Source: Bacillus sp. DTU_2020_1000418_1_SI_GHA_SEK_038 (lineage in GTDB: Bacteria; Bacillota; Bacilli; Bacillales; Cytobacillaceae). Taken from it: 64,000 nucleotides of DNA. This document shows positions 1-8,307 of this stretch, one piece after another. The DNA lies in NCBI RefSeq assembly GCF_032341175.1, contig NZ_CP135435.1:248001-312000 (forward strand), given 5' to 3'. A program made the translations under genes and the position numbers. The notes beneath the pieces are model-generated. The model searched no databases. It was not told the DNA's origin and saw only the letters and a list, made by a program, of their open reading frames with translations. Numbering within the stretch: the first letter of the stretch is position 1; each line of letters begins with the position of its first letter.

Positions 1-1112
1 ACGGAAATTGCAAATAACGGAATAGCAATCCAAAGACGGCTTGATAATTTTCTTTGCGCAATGTTTAAGTATTCAGCAATGATCATTCGAGCGCTACGGA
101 AAGCAGTATCTCCAGAAGTAATTGGCAGGACAACAACCCCAAGAACAGCAAGCGTTCCGCCAATTGCACCCATCATTGTCATAGAAACTTCACTAACAAT
201 TGCACCTGGTCCACCGGCAGCAAGCAGGTCGCTTAATCCAGTATAACCGTCGAATAGGCTCATGGCAGCTGCAGCCCAAATCATCGCAATGATTCCTTCT
301 GCAATCATCATGCCATAGAAAATTTTGCGTCCCTGTTTTTCTTTTTGTGTCGTGCGAGAAATAATTGGTGTTTGTGTCGCATGGAATCCTGAAAGCGCAC
401 CACATGTAATCGTAAAGAAAAGTAATGGAAAAATTGGCGCGTTAGCAGGATGGAAATTTTGGAATGAAAGTTCTGGAATTGGTGCACCTGTTACGATTAA
501 TCCGATCCCAACTCCAAGAGCACTGATGACAAGCAATGCACCGAAATATGGATAAAAACGTCCAATGATTTTATCAACTGGAAGAAGTGTTGCTAAAATG
601 TAATAAATAAAGATAGCAGCAATAATTAAGCCAAGAGCTACTTTTCCGTCCATCAAAACATTAAGCAGGGCAGCTGGTGTAGAAACAAACACAGTCCCAA
701 CTAATAATAACAGTAGAACAGCGAAGGCATTTACCACGTGGCGCATAACTTTCCCTAAAAATTTGCTTGCCAGTTCAGGTAAATGAGCCCCTTTATTACG
801 GATGGAAATCATCCCCGTTAAATAGTCGTGCACAGCACCGGCAAAAATACAGCCGACAACAATCCAGATAAATGCTACTGGGCCGTAAAGTGCTCCCATG
901 ATGGGACCAAAGACAGGTCCTGTTCCAGCGATATTTAATAGCTGAATTAATGAGTTCTTCGGTGTACTCATTGGCACATAGTCAATTCCATCATTATTAA
1001 CATAGGCAGGAGTCGCTCTTTCTTCTTTCACCCCGAAGACCTTTTCTACGAATTTGCCATATGTGAAATAACCAATGATCAGTAAAGCAACGCACGCTAA
1101 AAATGTATACAA
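1..1112 (-). CDS. cstA: CstA-family carbon starvation / pyruvate carrier (3' end outside window)
   Basis: Reading the minus strand from a TTG at 1112-1110 gives an open frame to the window edge, about 370 codons. It starts MYTFLACVALLIIGYFTYGK and is a chain of hydrophobic segments typical of the CstA/BtsT family of membrane carriers. An AAAGGGGG ribosome site sits about 7 bases before the TTG, which decides the start. CstA/BtsT proteins import peptides or pyruvate when carbon is short. The lytST-type system directly upstream on the same strand fits LytS/BtsS-controlled pyruvate uptake. Family is clear; substrate is inferred. The C-terminus is missing only because the window ends. Confidence 0.9.
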   Translation of the reverse strand, partial: MYTFLACVALLIIGYFTYGKFVEKVFGVKEERATPAYVNNDGIDYVPMSTPKNSLIQLLNIAGTGPVFGPIMGALYGPVAFIWIVVGCIFAGAVHDYLTGMISIRNKGAHLPELASKFLGKVMRHVVNAFAVLLLLLVGTVFVSTPAALLNVLMDGKVALGLIIAAIFIYYILATLLPVDKIIGRFYPYFGALLVISALGVGIGLIVTGAPIPELSFQNFHPANAPIFPLLFFTITCGALSGFHATQTPIISRTTQKEKQGRKIFYGMMIAEGIIAMIWAAAAMSLFDGYTGLSDLLAAGGPGAIVSEVSMTMMGAIGGTLAVLGVVVLPITSGDTAFRSARMIIAEYLNIAQRKLSSRLWIAIPLFAIS

Positions 1113-1250
1113 ATCCTCTTCCCCCTTTATAAAAGATGAATGCGGTTACATAGTCTAGTATAAAAAAGAAAGGAGGTGAGAAGGGGGATTTGAGATTAAC
1201 AGGTAGAAATTTAGGGCTATGATGTTTTATAAAAGGACTAAAATACAAAA

Positions 1251-1270
1251 TATTGTGAATAGTGGTGAAT
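1251..1270. promoter_or_regulatory. Direct repeat upstream of cstA, possible LytT site
   Basis: GTGAAT occurs at 1255-1260 and again at 1265-1270, exactly 10 bp apart, between the lytT stop and the cstA start. LytTR-domain regulators bind short direct repeats, so this is a plausible LytT target controlling cstA. Spacing is shorter than in many known LytTR sites, so the assignment is tentative. Confidence 0.25.
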
Positions 1271-1290
1271 CTAATAAGCTAAGTATAAGA

Positions 1291-2022
1291 TTAGATCTCT
1301 AATTTAGTCCTTAATGCTTTGATATAATTTCTACTGACCGATAACATCTCCTTTCTTCCTTCTATTTGTAATTGATAGGCTCCATTAAACCAGGGTGAGA
1401 GCCGGGTGACATGCTCTAAGTTTACAAGAAAACTTTTGTGAATTCGGAAAAAGCCATAACCAAGAAGCCTGCTCTCCAAGTCTTTCAAGGGTGTTTTTGT
1501 TTCAAACTCGCCATTTCTTGTAATAAGTTTTGTCAGCTTTTCATCTCTAACGATATAGAGAAGTTCCTTTGGCTCAAGATAATGGATTTCACCGTCTGCC
1601 TCGATCGCAAGTTTTCCCGTTGATTTTCCAATGTCCTTTTCCTTATGAGCACTAAGTTTCCGTTCAATTCGCTCGATTGTCTCCTGTAATTGATCCTCAT
1701 CATAGGGCTTCAGTAAATAGTCAACCGCGTCGTACCGGAAAGCTTCAGCGGCAAATTGTGGATAGGCCGTTGCAAACACAACTAAAGGTGCCTTTTTCAG
1801 CTCCATTAGCGCCTTGGCGGCCATCATTCCGTTCATTTTTGGCATCTCCACATCAAGGAATACGACATCGGGCTGCAGCTGAATGGTCTTCATCACACCT
1901 GATTCTCCAGATTCTGCTTCACCTGCGATGTGAATTGAAGAGAAACCCTCTAATAAATGCCTCAATTCATCCCGGCTGTATGGTTCATCATCGACAATGA
2001 GGGCTCTGATGGATTGTTCCAC
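1291..2022 (-). CDS. lytT: LytTR-family response regulator
   Basis: This 243-residue protein has an N-terminal receiver domain (acidic DD at 11-12, phospho-acceptor Asp57 in VVFLDVEMPKMNG, conserved Lys in LLKPYDE near 106) and a C-terminal LytTR DNA-binding domain from about 140 (FFRIHKSFLVNLEHV, LSVSRNY). It is the partner of the overlapping LytS kinase: its start lies about 60 bp inside the end of lytS, so the two are translationally coupled. In B. subtilis LytST switches on the LrgAB/PftAB pyruvate carrier; in enterobacteria the related BtsSR controls a CstA-family carrier. Here the likely target is the adjacent cstA. Confidence 0.93.
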   Translation of the reverse strand: MEQSIRALIVDDEPYSRDELRHLLEGFSSIHIAGEAESGESGVMKTIQLQPDVVFLDVEMPKMNGMMAAKALMELKKAPLVVFATAYPQFAAEAFRYDAVDYLLKPYDEDQLQETIERIERKLSAHKEKDIGKSTGKLAIEADGEIHYLEPKELLYIVRDEKLTKLITRNGEFETKTPLKDLESRLLGYGFFRIHKSFLVNLEHVTRLSPWFNGAYQLQIEGRKEMLSVSRNYIKALRTKLEI

Positions 2023-3761
2023 TGGTGTTTCACCTCCGCAAATGGAATGGAAAAAGAAATTTCCGTCCCTTTTTCTAGTTCACTATTAATTTTAAGAGCA
2101 GCGTGATCTCCAAAAATATTAGTCAGTCTGCGATTTACATTATAAAGGGCCAGGCCACTCCCAATCTCAGAAGTTATTGGTGCTTTGCAGATTTGATCAG
2201 ACCGATCGGCGCTCATTCCATGCCCATTATCTGTTATTTTTACATGGGTAGCTTGATTATGGGTGAAAATCGTCATTTTTATCATACAGTCACGTTCTTT
2301 ATCCTTCATGCCATGTTTAATGGCATTTTCAACAATCGGCTGCAGAGTGAGGGGAGGGATATTCTGTAATAATACCTTTTCCTCAATTTCATAGATAATT
2401 GTAAGTTTATCTATAAATCTAGCTTCTTCAATTGCGAGATAGGCCTTAACCTGTTTTAGCTCCTGCTCAAGTGTCGTTAAGGCTTGAGTTGTAACGGATA
2501 GATTTTGCCGTAAAAAATGGGACAGATAGACAAGCAACTTCCGAGCCTTGGCTGGATTAATCCGAATGAGTGAGAGAATCGTATTTAGTGTATTAAAAAG
2601 AAAATGAGGGCTTATTTGTGCCTGCAGCGCCTTGATTTCTGCTTCTTTTGCTAGCTGATAAGCTTTGTCCGAATCTGCCAATTCCAGCTGATTGCTGAGG
2701 AGGGCGCTGAGACCGGAAATTAGCTCCATAATGACCGGATTGATTTCTTTTTCCGACCGAAAGTAAAATTTAAGTGTTCCAATTGTTTTCCCCCGTTGTT
2801 TTAAGGGAGCAATTACTGCCGCACCTAGCTTGCAGCCCTTTACACGGCAACGAATTGTCTCGTGATCCGCGGTAATCATTTCGCCTTTTTTAATGACGGC
2901 CCAAGTGATTTGTGTTTGGATAGGGCTATCTGGGCGGTGATGATCATCACAAAGACCGACATGGGCTAAGATTTCCGATGAGTTGGTCATAGCAACTGCA
3001 CTTGCATTAATTTCTTTATGGATGATTTGACAGACGGCTTTTGCTGATTCACGATGTAACCCGTTTCTTAGGTGGGCCAAAGTTTTTTTCATAATTCTCA
3101 GTGTTTTTTGCGCCTGTATGGCCTCTGCTTTTTCCTTTTCATTGATGACACTTTTAATGATGAGGAGGAATAAAGCGCAGCCGAGTCCGTTTGCTAGTAT
3201 CATCGGCAAGCCAATGATTTCAACAAGAGTCCAGGCTTTATCAAACGGGCGGGCGAGCAGCAAAATAATCAGCATTTGCAGGGATTCAGCAAGAGCACCG
3301 ATGAAAAAAGCTGAGCTCAATTTCACATGTTTATTTTTCCGGTAAAACAACCCTGCAAGGATTCCTGAAATGATTGTCGCTAAGCCACAGGAAAGGGCGG
3401 TAAATCCCCCTAACGAAAAACGGTGGATGCCGGCAACCAATCCGGCGCCGATTCCGACTCGGTAACCGCCTAGCAGGCCGGCTAAGACGACTCCAATAAC
3501 ACGAGAATTGGCAATCGCTTCGTCATCGGTAAGGTCCGAGGTCCAGCGGTTAAACTGCAGACTATCTGTACTAAGCGATAACCCAGAATACGTCCCAATG
3601 ATCCCGAAAAAGCCAAAAAACAAAATTGCAATTATTTGCTGTTTTCGATTTAATTGATTCTGGTAAATCATACTGCGGAAAAAATGAAATCTCGTTAACA
3701 CAAACGCAATCGTGACAAGTATTCCAAGCCGCTCCACCATCGTCACTAGCAATTCAAACAT
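1962..3761 (-). CDS. lytS: LytS-family sensor histidine kinase
   Basis: This 599-residue sensor has a 5TM-LYT membrane region (about 1-205, repeated Gly-rich helices), a GAF-like domain (about 220-365), a His_kinase segment with the phospho-acceptor His near 386 in HFLFNTLNT, and a HATPase domain (ENAIKHGM N-box, DNGHGM and GSGLALYNV G-boxes). The order matches LytS/YpdA/BtsS kinases, which sense extracellular pyruvate or envelope state. GAGGAGGG lies before the ATG at 3761. The gene runs into lytT. The kinase assignment is firm; the ligand is inferred from the neighbouring CstA gene. Confidence 0.93.
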   Translation of the reverse strand: MFELLVTMVERLGILVTIAFVLTRFHFFRSMIYQNQLNRKQQIIAILFFGFFGIIGTYSGLSLSTDSLQFNRWTSDLTDDEAIANSRVIGVVLAGLLGGYRVGIGAGLVAGIHRFSLGGFTALSCGLATIISGILAGLFYRKNKHVKLSSAFFIGALAESLQMLIILLLARPFDKAWTLVEIIGLPMILANGLGCALFLLIIKSVINEKEKAEAIQAQKTLRIMKKTLAHLRNGLHRESAKAVCQIIHKEINASAVAMTNSSEILAHVGLCDDHHRPDSPIQTQITWAVIKKGEMITADHETIRCRVKGCKLGAAVIAPLKQRGKTIGTLKFYFRSEKEINPVIMELISGLSALLSNQLELADSDKAYQLAKEAEIKALQAQISPHFLFNTLNTILSLIRINPAKARKLLVYLSHFLRQNLSVTTQALTTLEQELKQVKAYLAIEEARFIDKLTIIYEIEEKVLLQNIPPLTLQPIVENAIKHGMKDKERDCMIKMTIFTHNQATHVKITDNGHGMSADRSDQICKAPITSEIGSGLALYNVNRRLTNIFGDHAALKINSELEKGTEISFSIPFAEVKHQWNNPSEPSLSMMNHTAGMN

Positions 3762-3933
3762 AGCCGTACCCGCCCTCCTCTTTTATCCAAATATTTAATC
3801 TATTTATAATTGTAGCAGTTTTTTGAAGGGTCGTAAATTTGGAAAAAAGGCAGATAAATAGTATGAGTAAAATATAACTTTGAGAGTTTTCATAAATAGC
3901 ATTCATTGAAACAACTAAAAGTTAAAAGGGTTA

Positions 3934-3994
3934 TTGACAAAAGTAAAAATAAGTATTATTATTATCTCGAATTAAAGATAATTTAATTCAAGAT
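3934..3994 (+). promoter_or_regulatory. mhqR promoter and operator
   Basis: A near-consensus sigma-A promoter, TTGACA (3934-3939), 17-bp spacer, TATTAT (3957-3962), is followed at once by an inverted repeat at 3964-3994: ATCTCGAATTAAA, 5-base centre, TTTAATTCAAGAT (12 of 13 positions pair). Its position just downstream of the -10 suits repressor binding. The ATCTCGAA half resembles the MhqR box known in B. subtilis, so autorepression by the downstream MarR protein is likely. Confidence 0.75.
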
Positions 3995-4013
3995 TATTAG
4001 GGGGTGAAATAAT

Positions 4014-4436
4014 ATGGAGAGAAAATGCACGAATTTACCCTTTCTGATATTAATGCAAACATCTAAAGAAATTCATGAGCGAATAAAAGAAGAAATGACA
4101 AAAAACAAATTAAGTATAACGGAATTTTCCGTTTTAGAGGTGCTTTACCAAAAAGGGAAACAAACCATTCAACAAATTGGAAAGCGCATTTTAATCTCAA
4201 GTAGCTCGATGACCTATTGTTTAGACAAGTTAGAGCAAAAAGGTTTATTGAATCGATCCGCCTGTCCAGATGACCGCCGAGCGATACATGTGATGTTAAC
4301 TGATGATGGAAATGTATTGATGAAGGAAATCATGCCGAAATATCATGAGTTAGTTGATGGTCTGTTTGATTCACTAAATTCTGATGAGGCAGAGACATTG
4401 GTGCACCTATTGAAAAAGGTAAGAGATAGGGTATAA
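4014..4436 (+). CDS. mhqR: MarR-family repressor, MhqR-like
   Basis: The 140-residue protein has the MarR winged-helix layout: helical start, HTH around 50-75 (TIQQIGKRILISSSSMTYCL), then a wing with the family signature DDRRAIHVMLT near 95-105. It opens a cluster of quinone-detoxifying genes, the genes MhqR represses in B. subtilis, where it answers methylhydroquinone and catechol. AGGGGGTGAAATAAT precedes the ATG. Two cysteines (Cys5 and one in SACPDD) could matter for sensing, but that is speculation. The family is certain; orthology to MhqR rests on context and the upstream operator. Confidence 0.85.
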   Translation: MERKCTNLPFLILMQTSKEIHERIKEEMTKNKLSITEFSVLEVLYQKGKQTIQQIGKRILISSSSMTYCLDKLEQKGLLNRSACPDDRRAIHVMLTDDGNVLMKEIMPKYHELVDGLFDSLNSDEAETLVHLLKKVRDRV

Positions 4437-4454
4437 GCTAAATTTTTTTAAAAA

Positions 4455-4486
4455 TATACTTCGAAATTGAGATACTTCAATTGAAG
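4455..4486 (+). promoter_or_regulatory. Probable MhqR operator before mhqN
   Basis: Upstream of the nitroreductase gene, a partly palindromic TATACTTCGAAATTGAGATA (4455-4474) resembles the half-sites of the operator at 3964-3994. It is followed directly by a perfect palindrome CTTCAATTGAAG (4475-4486) that runs into the ribosome site. This is a likely second binding site that gives the operon the same control as the repressor gene. Confidence 0.5.
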
Positions 4487-4499
4487 GAGATGTGCATGA

Positions 4500-5120
4500 A
4501 TGGCAGATTTTATACAGCTAGTAAAAGAACGGAGATCTGCAAATAATTTTCTTCCTGATCAATTAATAAAAAAAGAAGAATTAAATGAAATATTTGAGTT
4601 AGTCAAACTTGCACCATCGGCTTTTAATCTACAACATACAAAATATGTAACTGTCATAGACCAAGCAATGAAGGAGAATTTAAGAAAGGCTGCAAATGGG
4701 CAATATAAAGTATCGAGTGCATCTGCGGTTATTCTTGTTCTTGGTGATAAACAGGCATATCAGCAGGCACCTGAAATTTATGCAGGATTAAAAATGTTAG
4801 GCATAGTAAATAAGCAAGAATATGATCATATGGTCAATGATACGGTTTCTACCTATGAAACAAGGGGTAAGGAATTCCAAAAGGATGAAGCGATTAGAAA
4901 TGCTTCTTTATCAGCTATGCTCTTTATGATGGCTGCCAAGGAGAAAGGATGGGATACTTGTCCGATGATAGGATTTAATCCTGAAGCGGTCAAGAATCTA
5001 TTAAATATAGGTGACCAATACGAAGCAGTGTTAATGATTTCACTTGGGAAAGAGAAAGTAGAAAGCCGAAAACCACGAGGGTATCGTAAGCCAGTTAGTG
5101 AATTTGTAACTTATATCTAG
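4500..5120 (+). CDS. mhqN: Nitroreductase-family FMN oxidoreductase, MhqN-like
   Basis: This 206-residue protein is a nitroreductase: N-terminal LVKERRSANNF with the FMN-phosphate-binding RRS motif, the LAPSAFNLQ segment near 38-46, and GWDTCPMIGFNPEAV near 150-164. The family uses NAD(P)H and FMN to reduce quinones and nitro compounds. In B. subtilis MhqN is encoded next to MhqO and MhqP and is derepressed by quinones. Here it is the first gene of a tightly packed run (25-bp gap to the dioxygenase). An AAGGAGATGTGC ribosome site supports the start. Confidence 0.87.
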   Translation: MADFIQLVKERRSANNFLPDQLIKKEELNEIFELVKLAPSAFNLQHTKYVTVIDQAMKENLRKAANGQYKVSSASAVILVLGDKQAYQQAPEIYAGLKMLGIVNKQEYDHMVNDTVSTYETRGKEFQKDEAIRNASLSAMLFMMAAKEKGWDTCPMIGFNPEAVKNLLNIGDQYEAVLMISLGKEKVESRKPRGYRKPVSEFVTYI

Positions 5121-5144
5121 TTTGATAAATAGGAGTGAAATAGA

Positions 5145-6083
5145 ATGGATAAAAAAACAATGGGTATTCATCATATTACGGCAATCGTAGGTCATCCCCA
5201 AGAGAATATAGATTTCTATGCTGGAGTTTTGGGCCTGCGTTTAGTGAAACAAACGGTTAATTTTGATGATCCAGGCACGTACCATCTATATTTTGGCGAT
5301 GAAGGCGGGAAGCCAGGAACAATTATTACTTTTTTTCCATGGGCTAATGCGTATCAAGGAAGGATTGGCGATGGTCAGGTAGGCGTAACTTCTTATGTTG
5401 TTCCTAAAGGGGCCATGAGCTTCTGGGAAGAGAGATTAGGGAAGTTTAATATTTCTTTTACTAAGGCAGAGCGGTTCGGTGAACAGTATCTGGCGTTCGA
5501 TGATCCGCATGGGTTACACTTGGAAATTGTGGAGCGGGAAGAAGGAGAAGTCAATACTTGGACCTTTGGAGGGGTAACTCCAGAAGTAGCGATCAAAGGC
5601 TTCGGCGGTGCAACATTATTATCCGCTCAGCCAGACAAAACAGCAGAACTGTTAGAAAAAGTAATGGGGCTTGAGCTTATTGGGAAAGAAGGAGACTTTA
5701 TCCGCTTCCGTTCTCTAGCTGATATTGGAAATATTATTGACCTGAAAGCAACTCCGTCTGGAAGAGGGCAAATGGGTGTTGGAACCGTGCATCACATCGC
5801 ATGGAGAGCGATTGACGATCAAGATCAATTGGAATGGCAGAAATACGTGGCAGCAAATGGCTATGGTGTAACACCTGTTCAGGATAGAAATTATTTTAAT
5901 GCCATTTACTTTAGAGAATACGGAGAAATCTTATTTGAAATTGCCACAGATCCTCCGGGGTTCGCTCATGATGAATCTCAAGAAACGATGGGAGAGCAGT
6001 TAATGCTGCCTGCACAGTATGAACAATATAGAGCTAAGCTTGAACTCAGTTTAATACCAATTAAGGTGAGAGAATTAAATTAA
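5145..6083 (+). CDS. mhqO: Ring-cleaving dioxygenase, VOC family, MhqO/MhqA-like
   Basis: The 312-residue protein has two vicinal-oxygen-chelate modules: residues 1-145 beginning GIHHITAIVGHPQENIDFY, and about 150-285. The metal ligands appear to be a His in IHHITA, a His in VHHIAWRA (near 212-219) and a Glu in EILFEIATDPPGF (near 265). Such proteins open hydroquinone or catechol rings with Fe(II) and oxygen. It follows MhqN in the same operon, which suits hydroquinone breakdown. B. subtilis has three related proteins (MhqA, MhqE, MhqO); MhqO is chosen from gene order, so the exact orthologue is uncertain. Confidence 0.85.
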   Translation: MDKKTMGIHHITAIVGHPQENIDFYAGVLGLRLVKQTVNFDDPGTYHLYFGDEGGKPGTIITFFPWANAYQGRIGDGQVGVTSYVVPKGAMSFWEERLGKFNISFTKAERFGEQYLAFDDPHGLHLEIVEREEGEVNTWTFGGVTPEVAIKGFGGATLLSAQPDKTAELLEKVMGLELIGKEGDFIRFRSLADIGNIIDLKATPSGRGQMGVGTVHHIAWRAIDDQDQLEWQKYVAANGYGVTPVQDRNYFNAIYFREYGEILFEIATDPPGFAHDESQETMGEQLMLPAQYEQYRAKLELSLIPIKVRELN

Positions 6084-6104
6084 TTTTGCAAAGGAATGAT
6101 TCCT

Positions 6105-6713
6105 ATGCTTTCCATTGATCCTCATACAAATACGGAACGGGATAATTATAAACTTCTAATTGGAAGCATTATTCCAAGGCCGATAGCATTTGTTACAACT
6201 TTGTCCGAAGATGGCGTTTTAAATGGGGCTCCTTTTAGTTATTTTAATATTGTATCTTCGAATCCCCCAATGATTTCTTTATCGATACAACGTTCCGCAG
6301 GGAGACAGAAGGATACTGCCAAAAACATTCTTGAGAAAAAGGAATTTGTCGTTCATATTGTTGATGAACAGAATGTAGAAAAGGTAAATAAAACGGCTGC
6401 CAGTCTGCCTCCTCAGGAGAGTGAAGTAGAGTTAGCAGAACTTACACCAATCGAAAGCATGAAAATCTCTGTTCCAGGTGTTAAACAGGCAAAAATTCGA
6501 ATGGAATGTATACTGGAACAATCCTTAGAATTGGGAAACCAAGAAGTACCCAGCTGTGATTTTATCATCGGAAAAGTGGTTCAGTTTCATATAGAAAATG
6601 ATATATATGAAAATGGAAGAATCGATTTTGAGGGATTGGCAGCTGTTAGTCGATTGGCAGGTAATTATTATGCGAAAATCGGAGAAGTTTTTGAAATAGA
6701 AAGACCTAAATAG
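6105..6713 (+). CDS. Flavin reductase-like FMN-binding protein
   Basis: A 202-residue protein of the flavin reductase (DIM6/NTAB) family, recognisable from PRPIAFVTTLSEDGVLNGAPFSYFNIVSSNPPMISL in the first third and IDFEGLAAVSRLAGNYYAKIGEVFEI at the end. These split-barrel proteins bind FMN and either supply reduced flavin or act as flavin-dependent oxidoreductases. The ATG at 6105 is preferred because AAAGGA lies 9 bases upstream; an ATG at 6096 overlaps that site. This gene is not part of the B. subtilis mhqNOP set, so the operon here is expanded. It may supply reduced flavin to the neighbouring quinone enzymes. Confidence 0.83.
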   Translation: MLSIDPHTNTERDNYKLLIGSIIPRPIAFVTTLSEDGVLNGAPFSYFNIVSSNPPMISLSIQRSAGRQKDTAKNILEKKEFVVHIVDEQNVEKVNKTAASLPPQESEVELAELTPIESMKISVPGVKQAKIRMECILEQSLELGNQEVPSCDFIIGKVVQFHIENDIYENGRIDFEGLAAVSRLAGNYYAKIGEVFEIERPK

Positions 6714-6727
6714 TAGGAGGATTACTA

Positions 6728-7330
6728 ATGAAACATATTTTTAACAAAGGAAAAGATTCCAATAAACCGACTTTATTAATGCTTCATGGAACGGGAGGAA
6801 ATGAATTAGATTTATTGCCTATCGCCGGAATGATTGATGATGAAGCTTCTGTATTAAGTGTGAGAGGGAATGTTTTGGAAAATGGAATGCCTCGATTTTT
6901 CAGAAGATTAGCTGAAGGGGTTTTTGATGAAGAAGATCTTATTTTCCGAACAAAAGAATTAAATGAGTTTCTTGATGAAGCGGCAGAAAAATATGGCTTT
7001 GACCGAGATAATATTATTGCAATTGGTTACTCAAATGGAGCGAATATTGCTGCAAGTTTATTATTTCACTATCAACATTCGCTGAAGGCTGCTATTCTTC
7101 ATCACCCTATGGTGCCTAGAAGAGGGGTAGAGCTTCCTGATTTATCCGGAAAATCTGTGTTTATTGCAGCTGGGACAAACGATCCTATTTGTTCACCAGC
7201 AGAATCTCAAGAACTGCAATCACTATTAGAAAAGGCGAATGCAAAAGTTGAACTTCATTGGGAAAATAGAGGTCATCAATTGACAGCTGAGGAAGTTAAA
7301 GCAGCTGGCAAGTGGTATCTGACTTTATAA
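6728..7330 (+). CDS. mhqD: Alpha/beta hydrolase (phospholipase/carboxylesterase), MhqD-like
   Basis: This 200-residue hydrolase has the alpha/beta fold markers: LMLHGTGGNELDLLP near the N-terminus, nucleophile Ser in GYSNGAN (near 104), an acid in GTNDPIC (near 153) and the catalytic His in RGHQL (near 180). It matches the YodD/MhqD group, which sits in the MhqR regulon. It probably hydrolyses an ester or lactone produced during aromatic ring opening. GGAGGATTACTA precedes the ATG, 14 bp after the flavin reductase stop, so it is in the operon. Confidence 0.85.
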   Translation: MKHIFNKGKDSNKPTLLMLHGTGGNELDLLPIAGMIDDEASVLSVRGNVLENGMPRFFRRLAEGVFDEEDLIFRTKELNEFLDEAAEKYGFDRDNIIAIGYSNGANIAASLLFHYQHSLKAAILHHPMVPRRGVELPDLSGKSVFIAAGTNDPICSPAESQELQSLLEKANAKVELHWENRGHQLTAEEVKAAGKWYLTL

Positions 7331-7398
7331 TATCGGTTAATGGTCTGACGAAATAGGAAGGCTAATTGATATTTTTTGAATATTAACCAATGCATTAG

Positions 7399-7617
7399 GT
7401 GGTCATGATGAACTCGGTATATCAACCTTTAGCTACTGAAAATATATTGGATCTCATTTGGAGTAATTCAACAGATGCTATTTTTGCCCTTGATTATGAT
7501 GGCTCAGTAATTGACGCAAATCCAGCCTTTCAAAACATGCTTGGCTGGAATACGGAGGAACTATACGGTATTGCGTTTCCTCCGTTCATTGTCAATATGA
7601 AAACAGTTTTCATCTAG
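7399..7617 (+). pseudogene. Truncated PAS-domain remnant
   Basis: A 72-codon frame with the front half of a PAS domain (IFALDYDGSVIDANPAFQNMLGWNTEELYG) ends abruptly in VNMKTVFI. No output domain follows in any frame before the next gene. PAS sensors normally continue into a kinase or GGDEF domain, so this looks like the leftover 5' end of a deleted signalling gene. An AGGTGGTC ribosome-like site lies before ATG codons at 7405 and 7408, so a short peptide could still be made. It interrupts the mhq run. Confidence 0.55.
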
Positions 7618-7744
7618 ATAAAATCATAATTCCATCTGGAAAGTATGAAAATACCATTTTACAAAAGTGAGCATATATCTTGAAGTCAAAATATATTAAA
7701 TGATAATATACGAACTAGGAATTAAATTTCGGAGGAGACATCTT

Positions 7745-8137
7745 ATGAAAAACAAAAATGAAATTGGAACTTTTTTACTTCGAATTGTGTTAGGACTTGT
7801 CTTTTTAGCAAATGGAGCTGCTAAGTTCCAAGGCGGTATAGGGAATACAGCAGGCTGGTTTGAAAGTATAGGAATTCCAGGATCCCTTGCTTATCCAGTA
7901 AGTATTATTGAATTAGCGGGTGGTATTGCAATTATTCTAGGCTTAGGAACAAGGATCGTTTCAATGCTATTTGGTATGATCATGATTGGCGCAATAGTTA
8001 CTGTGAAATTGCCAGCAGGATTCCTAAATGGATATGTTTACGATCTTGTACTTTTAATCATTGCAATTCACATGGTATTGAATGGAAGTAAGTGGTTTTC
8101 ACTTGGTCAATTGCTATTTAGAAGCAAGGAAGCATAG
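7745..8137 (+). CDS. mhqP: DoxX-family membrane protein, MhqP-like
   Basis: A 130-residue protein with four predicted membrane helices and the DoxX hallmarks LLRIVLGLVFLANGAAKFQGG, followed by YPVSIIELAGGIAIILGLGTR. GGAGGAGACATCTT before the ATG at 7745 fixes the start; an earlier in-frame ATG at 7700 has no such site. MhqP is the DoxX partner of MhqN and MhqO in B. subtilis. DoxX proteins often accompany thiol or quinone redox systems. The PAS remnant and a gap separate it from the first five genes, and a palindromic AATATA segment just upstream may give it its own promoter. Confidence 0.82.
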   Translation: MKNKNEIGTFLLRIVLGLVFLANGAAKFQGGIGNTAGWFESIGIPGSLAYPVSIIELAGGIAIILGLGTRIVSMLFGMIMIGAIVTVKLPAGFLNGYVYDLVLLIIAIHMVLNGSKWFSLGQLLFRSKEA

Positions 8138-8230
8138 AAATTCAATAAATCATCCCATTATATTTAAACTGAGAATTATGAGTTTAATATATAATAAAAT
8201 CCTGAAAACAGGGAATAATGGAAAGCAGAG

Positions 8231-8255
8231 CATTGAAAATCACTCATTTTCAATG
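8231..8255. promoter_or_regulatory. Perfect palindrome upstream of the WrbA-like gene
   Basis: CATTGAAAAT (8231-8240), 5-base centre, ATTTTCAATG (8246-8255) is a perfect 10-bp inverted repeat about 50 bp before the flavoprotein start. It has no U-run after it, so it is more likely an operator or an mRNA hairpin than a terminator. It is not the same sequence as the MhqR-like boxes, so a different regulator is possible. Confidence 0.45.
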
Positions 8256-8307
8256 GGGGTGGTTCTTATAAGGATTATTAAAATAAGTTAGAAGGAAGGT
8301 ATCATAG

